Source: an uncultured Burkholderiales bacterium (lineage in GTDB: Bacteria; Pseudomonadota; Gammaproteobacteria; Burkholderiales; Burkholderiaceae_C). Taken from it: a stretch of DNA of 64,000 nucleotides. Shown here piece by piece: positions 42,242 through 52,434 of this stretch. Where the stretch lies: assembly GCA_903844385.1 (NCBI GenBank), contig CAIMTJ010000067.1, positions 1-64,000 on the forward strand. Direction: 5' to 3'. The notes below the pieces were generated by a model. It was not told where the DNA came from. It ran no database searches and saw nothing but the letters and a program-made list of their open reading frames with translations. The position numbers and the translations under genes were made by a program. Every line of letters begins with the position of its first letter. The stretch's first letter is position 1.

Positions 42242-43021
42242 ATGAGACTGGCCACGTGGAATGTGAACTCTTTGAATGTTCGCTTGGATCAAGTCCTGGC
42301 ATGGCTTGAGCATTCACCTGAAGGCTCCAAAGTCGACGTCTTGGTCTTGCAAGAGACCAAATTGAGCGACGACATGTTTCCTTTCCAAGCGTTCACCAGA
42401 GCGGGTTTTGATTTGTCCTTTTTTGGGCAAAAGACCTACAACGGCGTGGCGCTGATTTCGCGCCACCCCATCTCATCGGTTGTGAAAAACATGCCCACCT
42501 TGGATGACCCCATGGCGCGTGTGATCAGCGCCAAGGTCTTGGGGCTCAGGGTCATTGGGGCGTATTTCCCCAACGGACAAGATCCCCTGAGCGACAAATT
42601 CGTCTACAAAATGAAGTGGCTCAGCGCCCTCCAAGCTTGGCTCACGACGCTGCGCCTAGAGCCTGAGCCTATCGTCTTGATGGGGGACTTCAACATCACG
42701 TGGGATGACTTGGATGTGTGGGATCCTGTGGGTTTAAAGGACAGCATCCACTGCACCCACCAAGAGCGCGAACACTTCCAAGCCCTGGTGGACTTGGGCC
42801 TATTGGATGCACACCGAAGTATTCACCCTGAAGGGAAGAAATTCTCTTGGTGGGATTACCGTGAAGGCGGATGGCCACGCAACAAGGGGATGCGCATTGA
42901 TCACATCTTACTCAGCCTCAGTCTCAAAGAAAGACTGCTGGCCTGTGAGATTGACACAGAACCACGCGGGCATGAAAGGCCCAGCGACCACGCCCCTGTG
43001 TGGGTGGATTTGAAAGACTAG
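42242..43021 (+). CDS. xth: Exodeoxyribonuclease III
   Basis: MRLATWNVNSLNVRLDQVLAWLE...VLQETKLSDD...GDFNITWDDLDV...RIDHILLS...SDHAPVWVDL. Confidence 0.95.
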   Translation: MRLATWNVNSLNVRLDQVLAWLEHSPEGSKVDVLVLQETKLSDDMFPFQAFTRAGFDLSFFGQKTYNGVALISRHPISSVVKNMPTLDDPMARVISAKVLGLRVIGAYFPNGQDPLSDKFVYKMKWLSALQAWLTTLRLEPEPIVLMGDFNITWDDLDVWDPVGLKDSIHCTHQEREHFQALVDLGLLDAHRSIHPEGKKFSWWDYREGGWPRNKGMRIDHILLSLSLKERLLACEIDTEPRGHERPSDHAPVWVDLKD

Positions 43022-43350
43022 GCCACCCTTTTTGGGGGGTGAACTGTTGAAACATCAGTCACACAATCCATTCCTCATCAAGACGTCCATAGACCAGCAG
43101 CTTGAAGAACTTGGTCTGTAATCAAACGGTTTTCAACTGCTCCTCATCCAGATACTCTAGTCAGGGGCAAAGCCAATAGGAAGCTGATTCAACGGCCGAC
43201 TTGTTTTGAGGGGTGATGAATGTGAACGTGAAGTTCAGAAAGACGACCACCTCACCGCTTTGCCATCGCCCAAAAACAACCATTTCACCAACTGGTATTT
43301 CTTCAAAACTCCTTCCCCAGTGAGCACAGATAAGCATCACAGCCCAGCAT

Positions 43351-43713
43351 ATGAGTTATCTCAAAATTTATCCAAAGCGAATCATCGCCACCCTCAATAA
43401 CGAAGCTTGCTTTGAGGGGGTATTGATCTTGAGCATTGAGCAATATGGATTGTTGACCAATGACAAGAAGTGCGATGTGAAGATTGCACAAGATCGTGGG
43501 ATGTGGCAGATCTGGGTACAACCAGTCTCAGGGGTGGAGACACCGCAGTACAAGCAATTTGTGGAGAGCCTCAATCACTATCTTTTTACGGTCCTAAAGG
43601 CAACTCCACTGTCCAACGATAAGGAGCAACTCTTGTTTGAGGTTTTCTTTGACAGCATTTATTTTGACCTATCAGGGCAAGAGCCGGTCATGCTAAAAAT
43701 ACCCAGTGAATAA
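43351..43713 (+). CDS. Hypothetical protein, 120 aa
   Basis: Open frame with protein-like composition (MSYLKIYPKRIIATLNNEACFEGVLILSIEQYGLLTNDKKCDVKIAQDRGMWQIW...). No family recognised. Confidence 0.5.
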   Translation: MSYLKIYPKRIIATLNNEACFEGVLILSIEQYGLLTNDKKCDVKIAQDRGMWQIWVQPVSGVETPQYKQFVESLNHYLFTVLKATPLSNDKEQLLFEVFFDSIYFDLSGQEPVMLKIPSE

Positions 43714-43772
43714 ATAACAAGACGATACACTCATTGCTCTATTTTGGAGGGCACCATGACGTCTAAACGTCA

Positions 43773-44759
43773 TCATTCTTCAGGAATAAATCCTGAATCT
43801 TTAACGATGTTCCCCCAACGAACCATATCGGCCTTCAACAGCGCTGCCGTGTTTTCTGGGGTACTTTGAATCGGATCACTGCCCTGTTTGGCAAATGATT
43901 CCCTCAATGCAGGCGACTTGAGGGCTTCATTGACTATGGTTGAAGTCTTTAGAACAATACTTTTGGGCGTGTTGGCAGGCATGAACAAGCCAAGCCATGG
44001 TTCGCACACCAAATCACTGTATCCCAACTCGACCATCGTTGGCACATCTGGCAAGAACCTGCTGCGCTTGAGCCCAGTTGTTGCAAGAGCCCTGAGTCGA
44101 GGCGTTCCCAGTCTTGGCAGAGCTTCGCCAAGCGAGCTGAAAATACTGGCAATTTGCCCGCCCATCACATCAACAAGGGCTGGAGCATTACCCTTGTAGG
44201 GCACATGCAGGAGTTGGTAATTCGCAGCTTTAGCAAACATCACGCCTGTAAAGTGAGGCGCAGCCCCCGCACCACTCGAAGCATAGGCTGCAAGGTTTGG
44301 ATTAGATTTACACCAGGCAATGAATTCCCCAGGTGTCTTGACGCTTTCGGGCACGCTTGGGCCGACGCAAAAAACCAAAGGACTTGAGTTGACGATAGAG
44401 ACTGGACTGAAATCAGCGATAGGATCGTAGTTGATCTTCTTAAAACTAAACGGTGCAAGAGAGAGCGAGAAATCGGGTGTAAAGAGCATGGTTGAGCCAT
44501 CAGGTGGGCTATTTTTCACATACTCCACCGCGAGGCGAGATGCCGCTCCAGGCTTTGCTTCAATGATAAGACCGCCAGGATAGGAGTCAGTCATATTTTG
44601 AACCAAAGGGCGCAATGCTGAATCCACACCACCACCCGGCGGAAAGCCAATGATGATGCGAGTCACTTTCGCAGTTTGAGCAAAAACGCTATTGAGTAAA
44701 AACTGAGGGGCCAGGCAGCCAATCGCATTGATGACAGCTCGACGTTGCATGTTTGACAT
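43773..44759 (-). CDS. Bug-family (TctC-type) substrate-binding protein
   Basis: VTRIIIGFPPGGGVDSALRPLVQNMTDSYPGGLIIEAKPGAASRLAVEYVKNSPPDGSTMLF. ATG 44759 is preceded by AAGGGA; the ORF track starts at 44867. Confidence 0.9.
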   Translation of the reverse strand: MSNMQRRAVINAIGCLAPQFLLNSVFAQTAKVTRIIIGFPPGGGVDSALRPLVQNMTDSYPGGLIIEAKPGAASRLAVEYVKNSPPDGSTMLFTPDFSLSLAPFSFKKINYDPIADFSPVSIVNSSPLVFCVGPSVPESVKTPGEFIAWCKSNPNLAAYASSGAGAAPHFTGVMFAKAANYQLLHVPYKGNAPALVDVMGGQIASIFSSLGEALPRLGTPRLRALATTGLKRSRFLPDVPTMVELGYSDLVCEPWLGLFMPANTPKSIVLKTSTIVNEALKSPALRESFAKQGSDPIQSTPENTAALLKADMVRWGNIVKDSGFIPEE

Positions 44760-45127
44760 TAAATTTTCCCTTGCGGTGCTATTGAATCCACTGACACATT
44801 GGTTTGATTGATCAAATCTTTTTTTCCAAGCACTAAGATTTAGATAGATGAGGAGTTTTGATCCCACAGCATTTCAATTCCAATGCTGGCTTTGGTATTG
44901 ACCATTTCAAAAATGGAAAAGACTTTGCTGATAAATCATTTTTAACCAAAATGCAGGAGTGTTCTACAAGGGTAAACATCTATATGAGTTTTGTAGACTT
45001 TTGATCGGTATACCCTATCGGGGATCAAGACCCTGCTGAGCACATTGGGCCTTGAGTGAACACCATTAAGAACTGGAATTTTTCAATCCAATGACTGCAC
45101 CATCATTGCAGCCGGACATCGATGGTT

Positions 45128-46117
45128 CTAGAAATTTTTCGCCAATCGAATTGCAAAAACTCGGGGTTGGATGAATCCATTTTTAACTTCGATGTCTCTG
45201 CCGTACTGCAACGAGAGTCTTCCCCAATCAGTCGATGCTTGCGCACTGAGCAAAAACCGCTGCGTTTGAGCCGAGTTATTTTGGTAGACATGATTGATTT
45301 CAGTGGCCCCTCCCACAACATAAAAATAAGACACACCTAAAGTGAACATCTCATTTATTTTATAAATGGGTCCCAGTTGGGTTGTGGTCAAAGCGTTTTG
45401 TGACAAAGAAACCTGGGTAGGGGATAAACAAGCGGCAGCACACTGATTGTTACCACCAAAGTGCATTGAATCAATCGCGATCATTCCATCAAGATTGCCC
45501 ACAATGGGGGTTTGAAATCCAATTTGTACATCCAATACATGTTGTTTGATCCCCAAATTGAGAGATTGGGCGCTTGAATAAGCACCCGTTGGAAGCACCA
45601 AAAAGGCGGCCAAGCCCAGATAACGTCGAGACTCTCGATTGGCATAGGGCCAAATGGCCGCTGCCAATGTGATATCCCCCACACCCGTGCTTGAGGGTTG
45701 GCTGGATAGGGAGCCCTCAGGCTTGAGGGTACCTAGGGGGACTTGAATATAAGACAAAGCGGGTAGATCCGCAACCGTATGACTTGTGGCCAATCTGATA
45801 ATATCAAAGTGACTGTGCACCTTAGGATTGCCATAGGGCATTTTGGTCACCAATGTGCCGTTTTTATACAAATTGGTATTTTCTGTATCGTAATAGGACA
45901 GAGTGATGATATTTTTATCGGCCTGTGGAGCAACGATATCGTTGGGCTGTAAATCGATTGCCCACCCCAGCCGTGGGATCACAAGGCATGCAATAAGAAG
46001 CGCAGCAAGGTGGGTTTGAGTGAAGTAGCGCATGATTGTCATCCATCGACTTTTTAATATGAAATCTATTATTGAATGTAAGTCAAAATGGATCAAAGCA
46101 CATTCTCCTTGATTCAC
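45128..46117 (-). CDS. Outer-membrane transporter of the phenol meta-degradation (SphA-like) family
   Basis: VIPRLGWAIDLQPNDIVAPQADKNIITLSYYDTENTNLYKNG...LPALSYIQVPLGTLKPEG...GVGDITLAAAIWPYANRESRRYLGLAAFLVLPTG. Confidence 0.75.
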   Translation of the reverse strand: MNQGECALIHFDLHSIIDFILKSRWMTIMRYFTQTHLAALLIACLVIPRLGWAIDLQPNDIVAPQADKNIITLSYYDTENTNLYKNGTLVTKMPYGNPKVHSHFDIIRLATSHTVADLPALSYIQVPLGTLKPEGSLSSQPSSTGVGDITLAAAIWPYANRESRRYLGLAAFLVLPTGAYSSAQSLNLGIKQHVLDVQIGFQTPIVGNLDGMIAIDSMHFGGNNQCAAACLSPTQVSLSQNALTTTQLGPIYKINEMFTLGVSYFYVVGGATEINHVYQNNSAQTQRFLLSAQASTDWGRLSLQYGRDIEVKNGFIQPRVFAIRLAKNF

Positions 46118-46180
46118 GACGGGGAATCGATAAAAAACCTTTACAGTGTGAATGTTGGTAGCCCAATGCCTGATCGCAAG

Positions 46181-46660
46181 TTAAGCCTTGGGGTCATAAA
46201 AGACCAGGCCTGGGATGTCCAACGCCTTTTGCGTGCTCATATCGGCACGAAGCTCAATGGTATTTCGATCTGGATCGCGAAAAAAGATCGACACTTGACC
46301 GTCTCCAAACGTCACGGGGCCTTGGGTAATGGGGATTTGGTGCTCTTGGAGTGTTTTCATCGCTTGCACGATATCGTTGACCCTGAGTGCGACGTGCGTG
46401 ATACCTGGGTGCTTGACGGGCAGATCCATCAAAATATTTTTTCCCTCTAACGTATCCACACCATTGAGGATTAAATTGAGCTCCACACCGGCGGGATTTT
46501 TAATGATTGCCACCGAATCAAAATCCGGCTCATCAGATAGTTGAAAGCCCAAAACGCCATAAAACGCAAGCGCTGTCTCGCGCTGCGTCACCCGAATGCC
46601 GATGTGATCAATTTGTTCAATTTCAATCATGAAATGAAGACCCTCGGTATTGAAATGCAA
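46181..46660 (-). CDS. VOC/glyoxalase-like domain protein
   Basis: IEQIDHIGIRVTQRETALAFYGVLGFQLSDEP...GITHVALRVNDIVQAMKTLQEH...SIFFRDPDRNTIEL. Confidence 0.88.
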   Translation of the reverse strand: MHFNTEGLHFMIEIEQIDHIGIRVTQRETALAFYGVLGFQLSDEPDFDSVAIIKNPAGVELNLILNGVDTLEGKNILMDLPVKHPGITHVALRVNDIVQAMKTLQEHQIPITQGPVTFGDGQVSIFFRDPDRNTIELRADMSTQKALDIPGLVFYDPKA

Positions 46661-46719
46661 ATTGAGCCCTGCAAGAGCTTTATCTTTCTAATGACAATGG
46701 GATGATAGCGCCATTGAAA

Positions 46720-48447
46720 TCAATCTTCAAGTCCGAGCTCTTGAATTTTTCGAGTGATCGTGTTTCGACCTATACCGAGTTTTTGCGCTGCCTCAATGCG
46801 GCGACCCCTTGTATTGCTCAGTGCGGTCTGGATGAGCTTGGCTTCAAAACGCTTGCTCAAAATATCCCATACATCGCCCAAACCGAGCGCTAACAAGGCA
46901 CTGGCCTCATGCTCCAAAAGTCGCTCCCAGTCAGCAGGGTCTGCGCTGGCAATCGCTAATCCTTCTGTAAGTGGGTTTGCCAAATCAAACGGACTTGTCA
47001 ATGCAATGGGGGCCTGTGGATTGACCCCGGATTGCCCCCTCAGCAAATCTACAGATGGGCTCGAGGCATAACGGGATGAGTCACTCGCATCACTTGGCAT
47101 CAAGGCCACATCGCCAAAAACATTATCCAGACCGTGGCGTTGAAAATCTCTGCCCAGACCCGTTAAGTCGCCCGCCCGCTCAAGGTGGCTATCCACCGTG
47201 CTAGAAGCGCTCGCACTTGAGAGTTGCAGTCCCGTGTTGCTTTGAAGCGCCATGACAGGACTGGCACCCTGATAGGAGGAAAAGAAACTCAACACTTCAG
47301 GCGGAAGATCCTTGGGTTCAATCAACTGAGCTGGGGCCATGACGCTCAACCAGTGACAGATGTTTTCGAGTTGACGCACATTGCCTGGAAAATTGAATTG
47401 CTGCAGAATATGGATGGCTGAATCAGTGATGCGCTTGGGATCAACACCGAGTTGCACGGCACTGTGCTGTAAAAAATGTCGAGTCAATACGGGCACATCC
47501 TCTCGCCGCTCACGCAGTGCTGGCAATCGCAGCCGAATGACATTCAAGCGGTGGTACAAGTCTTCGCGAAACACACCGGCCTTAACGCGTTGCTCCAAGT
47601 CTTGGTGCGTTGCCGCAATCACACGTACGTTGGCTTTAATGCTGGTGTGGCCGCCCACTCTGTAAAAATTGCCATCGCTCAAAATACGAAGCAGTCGGGT
47701 CTGCAAATCAAAGGGCATATCGCCAATCTCATCGAGAAAGAGGGTGCCTCCTTCTGCTTGCTCAAAGCGGCCTCGGCGCATGGTTTGGGCACCTGTGAAA
47801 GCGCCCCGCTCATGACCAAACAATTCACTTTCCAGTAAATCCTTCGGAATGGCTGCGGTATTGATTGCAACAAAGGTGCCTTGGTGACGAACGGAGTGTT
47901 TATGCAGAGCTCGAGCAACCAGTTCTTTTCCTGACCCCGACTCTCCCGTGATCATGACGGTGACATTGCTTTGCGACAAACGACCAATCGCTCGAAAGAC
48001 ATCTTGCATCGCGGGTGCTTGTCCCAGCATCTCAGGTGCCACCTCGGAGACATAAGTACCGACGCTCTCGCGTTGACTTTCTTGCAAAGCGCGACGGATG
48101 AGCTCCACCGCTTTGGGCACATCAAACGGCTTGGGCAAGTATTCAAACGCCCCGCCTTGAAAGGACGAGACCGCACTGTCCAAATCTGAATAAGCGGTCA
48201 TGATGATGACGGCTGCAGCAGGAATTTTGGTCTTGATTTGGGTGAGCAAATCAAGACCTGAACCTCCAGGCATGCGAATATCACTCACCAGCACCTGAGG
48301 TTGATCCTCTTGGAGAATGCCTTCCAATGCCAACATCACCTCGCGTGGATTGGTGAAGCTTCGGGTGGGCAAGCCTTCGCGCAACAGTGCCTTTTCAAGC
48401 ACAAAGCGGATGGATTGATCATCATCGACGATCCAAATCGGTTTCAT
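46720..48447 (-). CDS. ntrC: Nitrogen regulation response regulator NtrC (NRI)
   Basis: Receiver [24 protein letters not shown]+ ([35 protein letters not shown]), Fis-type [30 protein letters not shown]. Confidence 0.96.
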   Translation of the reverse strand: MKPIWIVDDDQSIRFVLEKALLREGLPTRSFTNPREVMLALEGILQEDQPQVLVSDIRMPGGSGLDLLTQIKTKIPAAAVIIMTAYSDLDSAVSSFQGGAFEYLPKPFDVPKAVELIRRALQESQRESVGTYVSEVAPEMLGQAPAMQDVFRAIGRLSQSNVTVMITGESGSGKELVARALHKHSVRHQGTFVAINTAAIPKDLLESELFGHERGAFTGAQTMRRGRFEQAEGGTLFLDEIGDMPFDLQTRLLRILSDGNFYRVGGHTSIKANVRVIAATHQDLEQRVKAGVFREDLYHRLNVIRLRLPALRERREDVPVLTRHFLQHSAVQLGVDPKRITDSAIHILQQFNFPGNVRQLENICHWLSVMAPAQLIEPKDLPPEVLSFFSSYQGASPVMALQSNTGLQLSSASASSTVDSHLERAGDLTGLGRDFQRHGLDNVFGDVALMPSDASDSSRYASSPSVDLLRGQSGVNPQAPIALTSPFDLANPLTEGLAIASADPADWERLLEHEASALLALGLGDVWDILSKRFEAKLIQTALSNTRGRRIEAAQKLGIGRNTITRKIQELGLED

Positions 48448-48495
48448 TTTTTAGCCAATGCCTTGCATAGTCAAACTTTACTGAAAAACAACTCT

Positions 48496-49596
48496 TTACT
48501 GCAAAGGGATCAAGATCTTGAAATCTGTTCTTCCTTTGATACTTTCACACTCAATCAAACCGTGGTGCTGCTGGATAAACGATTGAGCCAAATTCAAACC
48601 CAAACCTGATCCACCATCACGCCCTGAGACCAGGGGAGAAAACAGCCGATCTTTGATCGCCGCTGGAACCCCAGGACCGTTGTCAATGACATGCAATTCC
48701 AGTGCCAATCGGAAGCGCTGATTGCTAAAAGAAATTTGCCTGGCCACCCTGGACTTCAAGATGATGACCGCATCGCCTTGTTCAATCCGCTCTGTCAGGG
48801 CTTGGGCCGCATTGTGCGCAATATTGAGAATCGCTTGGATGATTTGCTCCAAGTCGCCACGGAAATTGGGCAGCGACGTATCGTAGTCCCGCTGCACCTT
48901 CAGGCCCTTGGGAAATTCAGCCAAGATGAGGGAGCGCACCCGCTCAAAGATTTCATGGATATTGACATCCGAGACCACACGTGGCCGACGGTGAGGTGCC
49001 AATAAACGGTCTACCAGGGTCTGCAATCGGTCGGCTTCACGAATGATGACTTGGGTGAACTCAACCAAGTCCTTGGATACAATTTCCATTTGCAGCAACT
49101 GTGCTGCTCCGCGAATGCCACCCAAGGGATTTTTAATTTCATGGGCCAAATTACGGATCAACTCCTTATTGGCCTGCGCTTGATCCAAAATTCGGTCTTC
49201 TCTTTCCTTTCGGGCCTGCTGCTCCAACGGCAACAACTCAAACAAGACTTGTCCTTGCATGTCTGTAGGCGAGACCACCACGTGAACAGGCATGGACTCA
49301 GCCGCACTTCTTTTTAAATGGGCATCGAACCTCAACACCGATGCGTGTTCTTGGCCTGCACTCTGAATGGCCGCAGTGATTTTTTGTGGCTCAAGGAATA
49401 GCTTTTCGAATAGTTGTCCTTCAATGGACCTCCTAGGCAGTCCCAATACCTCTTGCGTAGCTGCATTGGCAAAGACGACAACCCCAGCATCATCAACCAT
49501 CAGGAGCAAGGTGGCCAATAAGTGAAAAGCCTCCAAGTGCAAAGTGGTCTTTGCATTGGACTTCACGGCCAAAGGGGCAGAGTTGTTGGCGTTCAT
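48496..49596 (-). CDS. ntrB: Nitrogen regulation sensor kinase NtrB (NRII)
   Basis: PAS domain, H-box LIRNLAHEIKNPLGGIRGAAQLLQME, N/G boxes HVIDNGPGVP, GGSGLGLNLAQSFIQQHHG. Confidence 0.95.
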   Translation of the reverse strand: MNANNSAPLAVKSNAKTTLHLEAFHLLATLLLMVDDAGVVVFANAATQEVLGLPRRSIEGQLFEKLFLEPQKITAAIQSAGQEHASVLRFDAHLKRSAAESMPVHVVVSPTDMQGQVLFELLPLEQQARKEREDRILDQAQANKELIRNLAHEIKNPLGGIRGAAQLLQMEIVSKDLVEFTQVIIREADRLQTLVDRLLAPHRRPRVVSDVNIHEIFERVRSLILAEFPKGLKVQRDYDTSLPNFRGDLEQIIQAILNIAHNAAQALTERIEQGDAVIILKSRVARQISFSNQRFRLALELHVIDNGPGVPAAIKDRLFSPLVSGRDGGSGLGLNLAQSFIQQHHGLIECESIKGRTDFKILIPLQ

Positions 49597-49724
49597 GGTT
49601 GATGGTCTCCTTCAAACGGATGAGCTGTAAAGAGTAAGTCGCCCCTGCAAAACACGGGTGACTCTCACCCCCTAGTTACTCGCACTCTCCCCTAGGGTAG
49701 AGTGAAAAGTGCAGAATCAAACTC

Positions 49725-49762
49725 AAAAAAAAAGGGACGGTCAATGCTGCCGCCCCTTTTTT
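49725..49762 (-). terminator. Intrinsic terminator after glnA
   Basis: Minus strand AAAAAAGGGGCGG-CAGCATTGA-CCGTCCCTTTTTTTTT. Confidence 0.8.
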
Positions 49763-49793
49763 GGTTCAGACCCCCAAGGGAGCCTTCAACTTC

Positions 49794-51209
49794 TTACAGT
49801 GAGTAGTACATGTCATACTCAATGGGGTGGGTCGCTTGACGGAAACGCGTGACTTCGCCCATTTTGAGCTCGATGTAGGCGTCGATCATGCTGTCGGTGA
49901 ACACACCGCCCTTGGTCAAGAATGCTCGGTCTTTGTCCAAATAATCCAAGGCTTGATCCAAGCTGTGGCAAACCGTTGGAACCAAGGCGTCCTCTTCTGG
50001 TGACAAATGGTAGAGGTCTTTGGTGGCGGCTTCACCAGGATGAATCTTGTTCTCAATGCCATCCAAGCCCGCCATCATCAATGCTGCAAAGCACAAATAG
50101 GGATTGGCCATTGGGTCAGGGAAACGAGCCTCAATGCGACGGCCTTTTTCACTCGCCACAAAAGGAATACGAATCGACGCAGAACGATTGCGACTGGAGT
50201 AAGCCAACTTGACTGGCGCCTCAAAGCCTGGGACCAAACGCTTGTAGCTGTTGGTGGTGGGGTTGGTGATGGCATTCAAAGCACGAGCGTGCTTAATTAC
50301 ACCGCCAATGTAGTACAAGGCCGTATCACTCAAGCCCGCATAGCCAGAACCTGCGAAGAGATTTTTACCGCCCTTCCAAATGGATTGGTGAACGTGCATG
50401 CCAGACCCATTGTCACCCACGAGAGGCTTGGGCATGAAGGTGGCCGTTTTGCCGTAAGCGTGGGCCACATTCCAAACCACATATTTGAGTTTTTGCGTCC
50501 AGTCTGCTCTCTCAACCAATGTGGAGAATTTGGTGCCGATTTCGTTTTGACCAGCGCCCGCCACTTCGTGGTGGAACACTTCAACAGGGATGCCCATTTC
50601 TTCAAGCAAAGCTGACATTTCAGCACGCATATCTTGCATACTGTCCACAGGAGGCACAGGAAAATAGCCGCCCTTGACGGTGGGACGGTGGCCTTTATTG
50701 CCGCCGTCGATAACTTTGGAAGAATTCCAAGGTGCTTCGTATTCGTCAATGTGAAAAAATGAACCCGACATGTCGTTGCCCCAACGCACATCATCAAAAA
50801 TAAAGAACTCAGGCTCAGGACCGAAATAGGCTGTATCCCCCATGCCAGAAGACTTCAGGTAGGCTTCAGCACGTTTGGCTATCGAGCGTGGATCGCGGTC
50901 ATAAGCTTTGCCATCTCCTGGCTCGAGAACATCGCATGACAAGACCAAGGTGGCTTCTTGGAAGAACGGGTCAACAAAGGCGGTATTGGCGTCGGGCATG
51001 AGCAACATATCGGACGCCTCAATGCCTTTCCAACCCGCGATGGAAGAGCCATCAAAAGCATGACCATCGGTAAACTTGCCCTCATCAAAGGCGGAAACAG
51101 GCACGGTCACGTGCTGCTCTTTTCCACGGGTATCGGTGAAGCGGAAATCAACAAATTTGATCTCATCGTCCTTAACTTGCTTCATCACGTCTGCGACGGT
51201 CTTTACCAT
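49794..51209 (-). CDS. glnA: Glutamine synthetase type I
   Basis: [26 protein letters not shown]...[17 protein letters not shown]...[14 protein letters not shown]...[18 protein letters not shown]. Confidence 0.98.
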   Translation of the reverse strand: MVKTVADVMKQVKDDEIKFVDFRFTDTRGKEQHVTVPVSAFDEGKFTDGHAFDGSSIAGWKGIEASDMLLMPDANTAFVDPFFQEATLVLSCDVLEPGDGKAYDRDPRSIAKRAEAYLKSSGMGDTAYFGPEPEFFIFDDVRWGNDMSGSFFHIDEYEAPWNSSKVIDGGNKGHRPTVKGGYFPVPPVDSMQDMRAEMSALLEEMGIPVEVFHHEVAGAGQNEIGTKFSTLVERADWTQKLKYVVWNVAHAYGKTATFMPKPLVGDNGSGMHVHQSIWKGGKNLFAGSGYAGLSDTALYYIGGVIKHARALNAITNPTTNSYKRLVPGFEAPVKLAYSSRNRSASIRIPFVASEKGRRIEARFPDPMANPYLCFAALMMAGLDGIENKIHPGEAATKDLYHLSPEEDALVPTVCHSLDQALDYLDKDRAFLTKGGVFTDSMIDAYIELKMGEVTRFRQATHPIEYDMYYSL

Positions 51210-51261
51210 CAGAATTCTCCTGAAATATCGGTTGGGGTTGATTATGGGTCTTGATTAGACG

Positions 51262-51277
51262 AGCAGATTTTGTGCCA
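51262..51277 (-). promoter_or_regulatory. Sigma-54 promoter for glnA
   Basis: Minus strand TGGCACAAAATCTGCT, matching TGGCAC-N5-TTGCW in the -24 GG / -12 GC elements and spacing; 53 bp upstream of the glnA ATG. Confidence 0.75.
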
Positions 51278-51400
51278 TCTGCAGTTCACAAGATTCCTTG
51301 CTCCATCATACAAAACAATTGCATTGTAATTGCCCAAAAACCGCCTTTAGGCACAAAAACAAGGCCTGAACCAAAATCAACAAATACCCAGGCCATTAAT

Positions 51401-51417
51401 TGCACCATTATAGTGCA
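51401..51417. promoter_or_regulatory. NtrC-type binding dyad upstream of glnA
   Basis: TGCAC-CATTATA-GTGCA perfect 5-bp arms, 7-bp spacer; extends to TTGCACCATTATAGTGCAA. Confidence 0.8.
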
Positions 51418-51450
51418 AAATTGAATTTTATTTCGAGTCCAACCCGCCCA

Positions 51451-52335
51451 TCAACGCACCAATTCGGGGCCAATTGATGCACCAAATTCGCGCAAACTCT
51501 GAAGCATTGACTCATAAGCGGGTTGAGCCAATTCAGGTCGACCTTTCACGCCCAACTCAATATGGCGACCGTGCTCGGGGTGGTCAACGCTGGGGAGGCT
51601 GAAAACTTTCACACCCTCAAAGACCTTTTCGAGCTCAATCATGATAGGGGTCAATGCTGCTTCCATCGCACCGTAGACGATGACGGACTTTTCGACCCAG
51701 GCACTCAAATCAAACCATTGAGCACAATAGGTATCGAGCACCCACTCCATCATCGGCCAAGCCATCACTGGAAAGCCGGGTACAAAATACACCCGAGCCC
51801 AAGGGTGCTGGGCCAACACCGCAGGCTCTCGAGTGGAGCACTGAAAACCGGCGATGTTGTTGTAAGGGTTGGGAATGATATCGGCCCCGACAGGAAACAT
51901 CCCCATGTTCAGGCGATGAATGTGGTTGGGGTGATCGGGCTCGTAGGGCAAGCCACTCTCCAGGGCCTGGTCTTGGATCCGCTTTCTGATGAAGGCCTCG
52001 GCTTGAGGGTGCAAACTCAATTCCAACCCCAGCGCTTTGGCAGCACACTGGCGCGTGTGGTCGTCAGGCGTGGCACCAATGCCACCACAAGAAAAGACAA
52101 TGTCCCCGCTTTCAAAAGCACTGGCCAAGGTCTGGGTAATCCGCCGCGGATCATCCCCAACGTAGTGGGCGTATGACAAACTCAGGCCCCGTTTGGACAA
52201 GAGCTCAATGAGCCGGGGCATGTGTTTATCGGCACGCTTACCGGAGAGAATTTCATCTCCCACAATGATGAGGCCAAAGTTAGGTTTGTTGTTTGAGGTC
52301 ATGACGCAAGGTAGACAAGGAATGGAGACATCCAC
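51451..52335 (-). CDS. Molybdopterin-binding (MoaB/CinA N-terminal type) domain protein
   Basis: NFGLIIVGDEILSGKRADKHMPRLIELLSKRGLSLSYAHYVGDD...VFSCGGIGATPDDHTRQCAAKAL. Confidence 0.9.
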   Translation of the reverse strand: MDVSIPCLPCVMTSNNKPNFGLIIVGDEILSGKRADKHMPRLIELLSKRGLSLSYAHYVGDDPRRITQTLASAFESGDIVFSCGGIGATPDDHTRQCAAKALGLELSLHPQAEAFIRKRIQDQALESGLPYEPDHPNHIHRLNMGMFPVGADIIPNPYNNIAGFQCSTREPAVLAQHPWARVYFVPGFPVMAWPMMEWVLDTYCAQWFDLSAWVEKSVIVYGAMEAALTPIMIELEKVFEGVKVFSLPSVDHPEHGRHIELGVKGRPELAQPAYESMLQSLREFGASIGPELVR

Positions 52336-52434
52336 AGTTTAATGGATCATGATGACCATGGACCTCGCAGCTTGAACTTGGGACCAGCCGATGACCAACT
52401 ACTCAATCAACGTTCAAATCCTTCAAGAGTACCC

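Noticed and set aside
43206-43400. 64-aa plus-strand ORF
   Set aside because: Low-quality composition and overlaps the better ORF at 43351.
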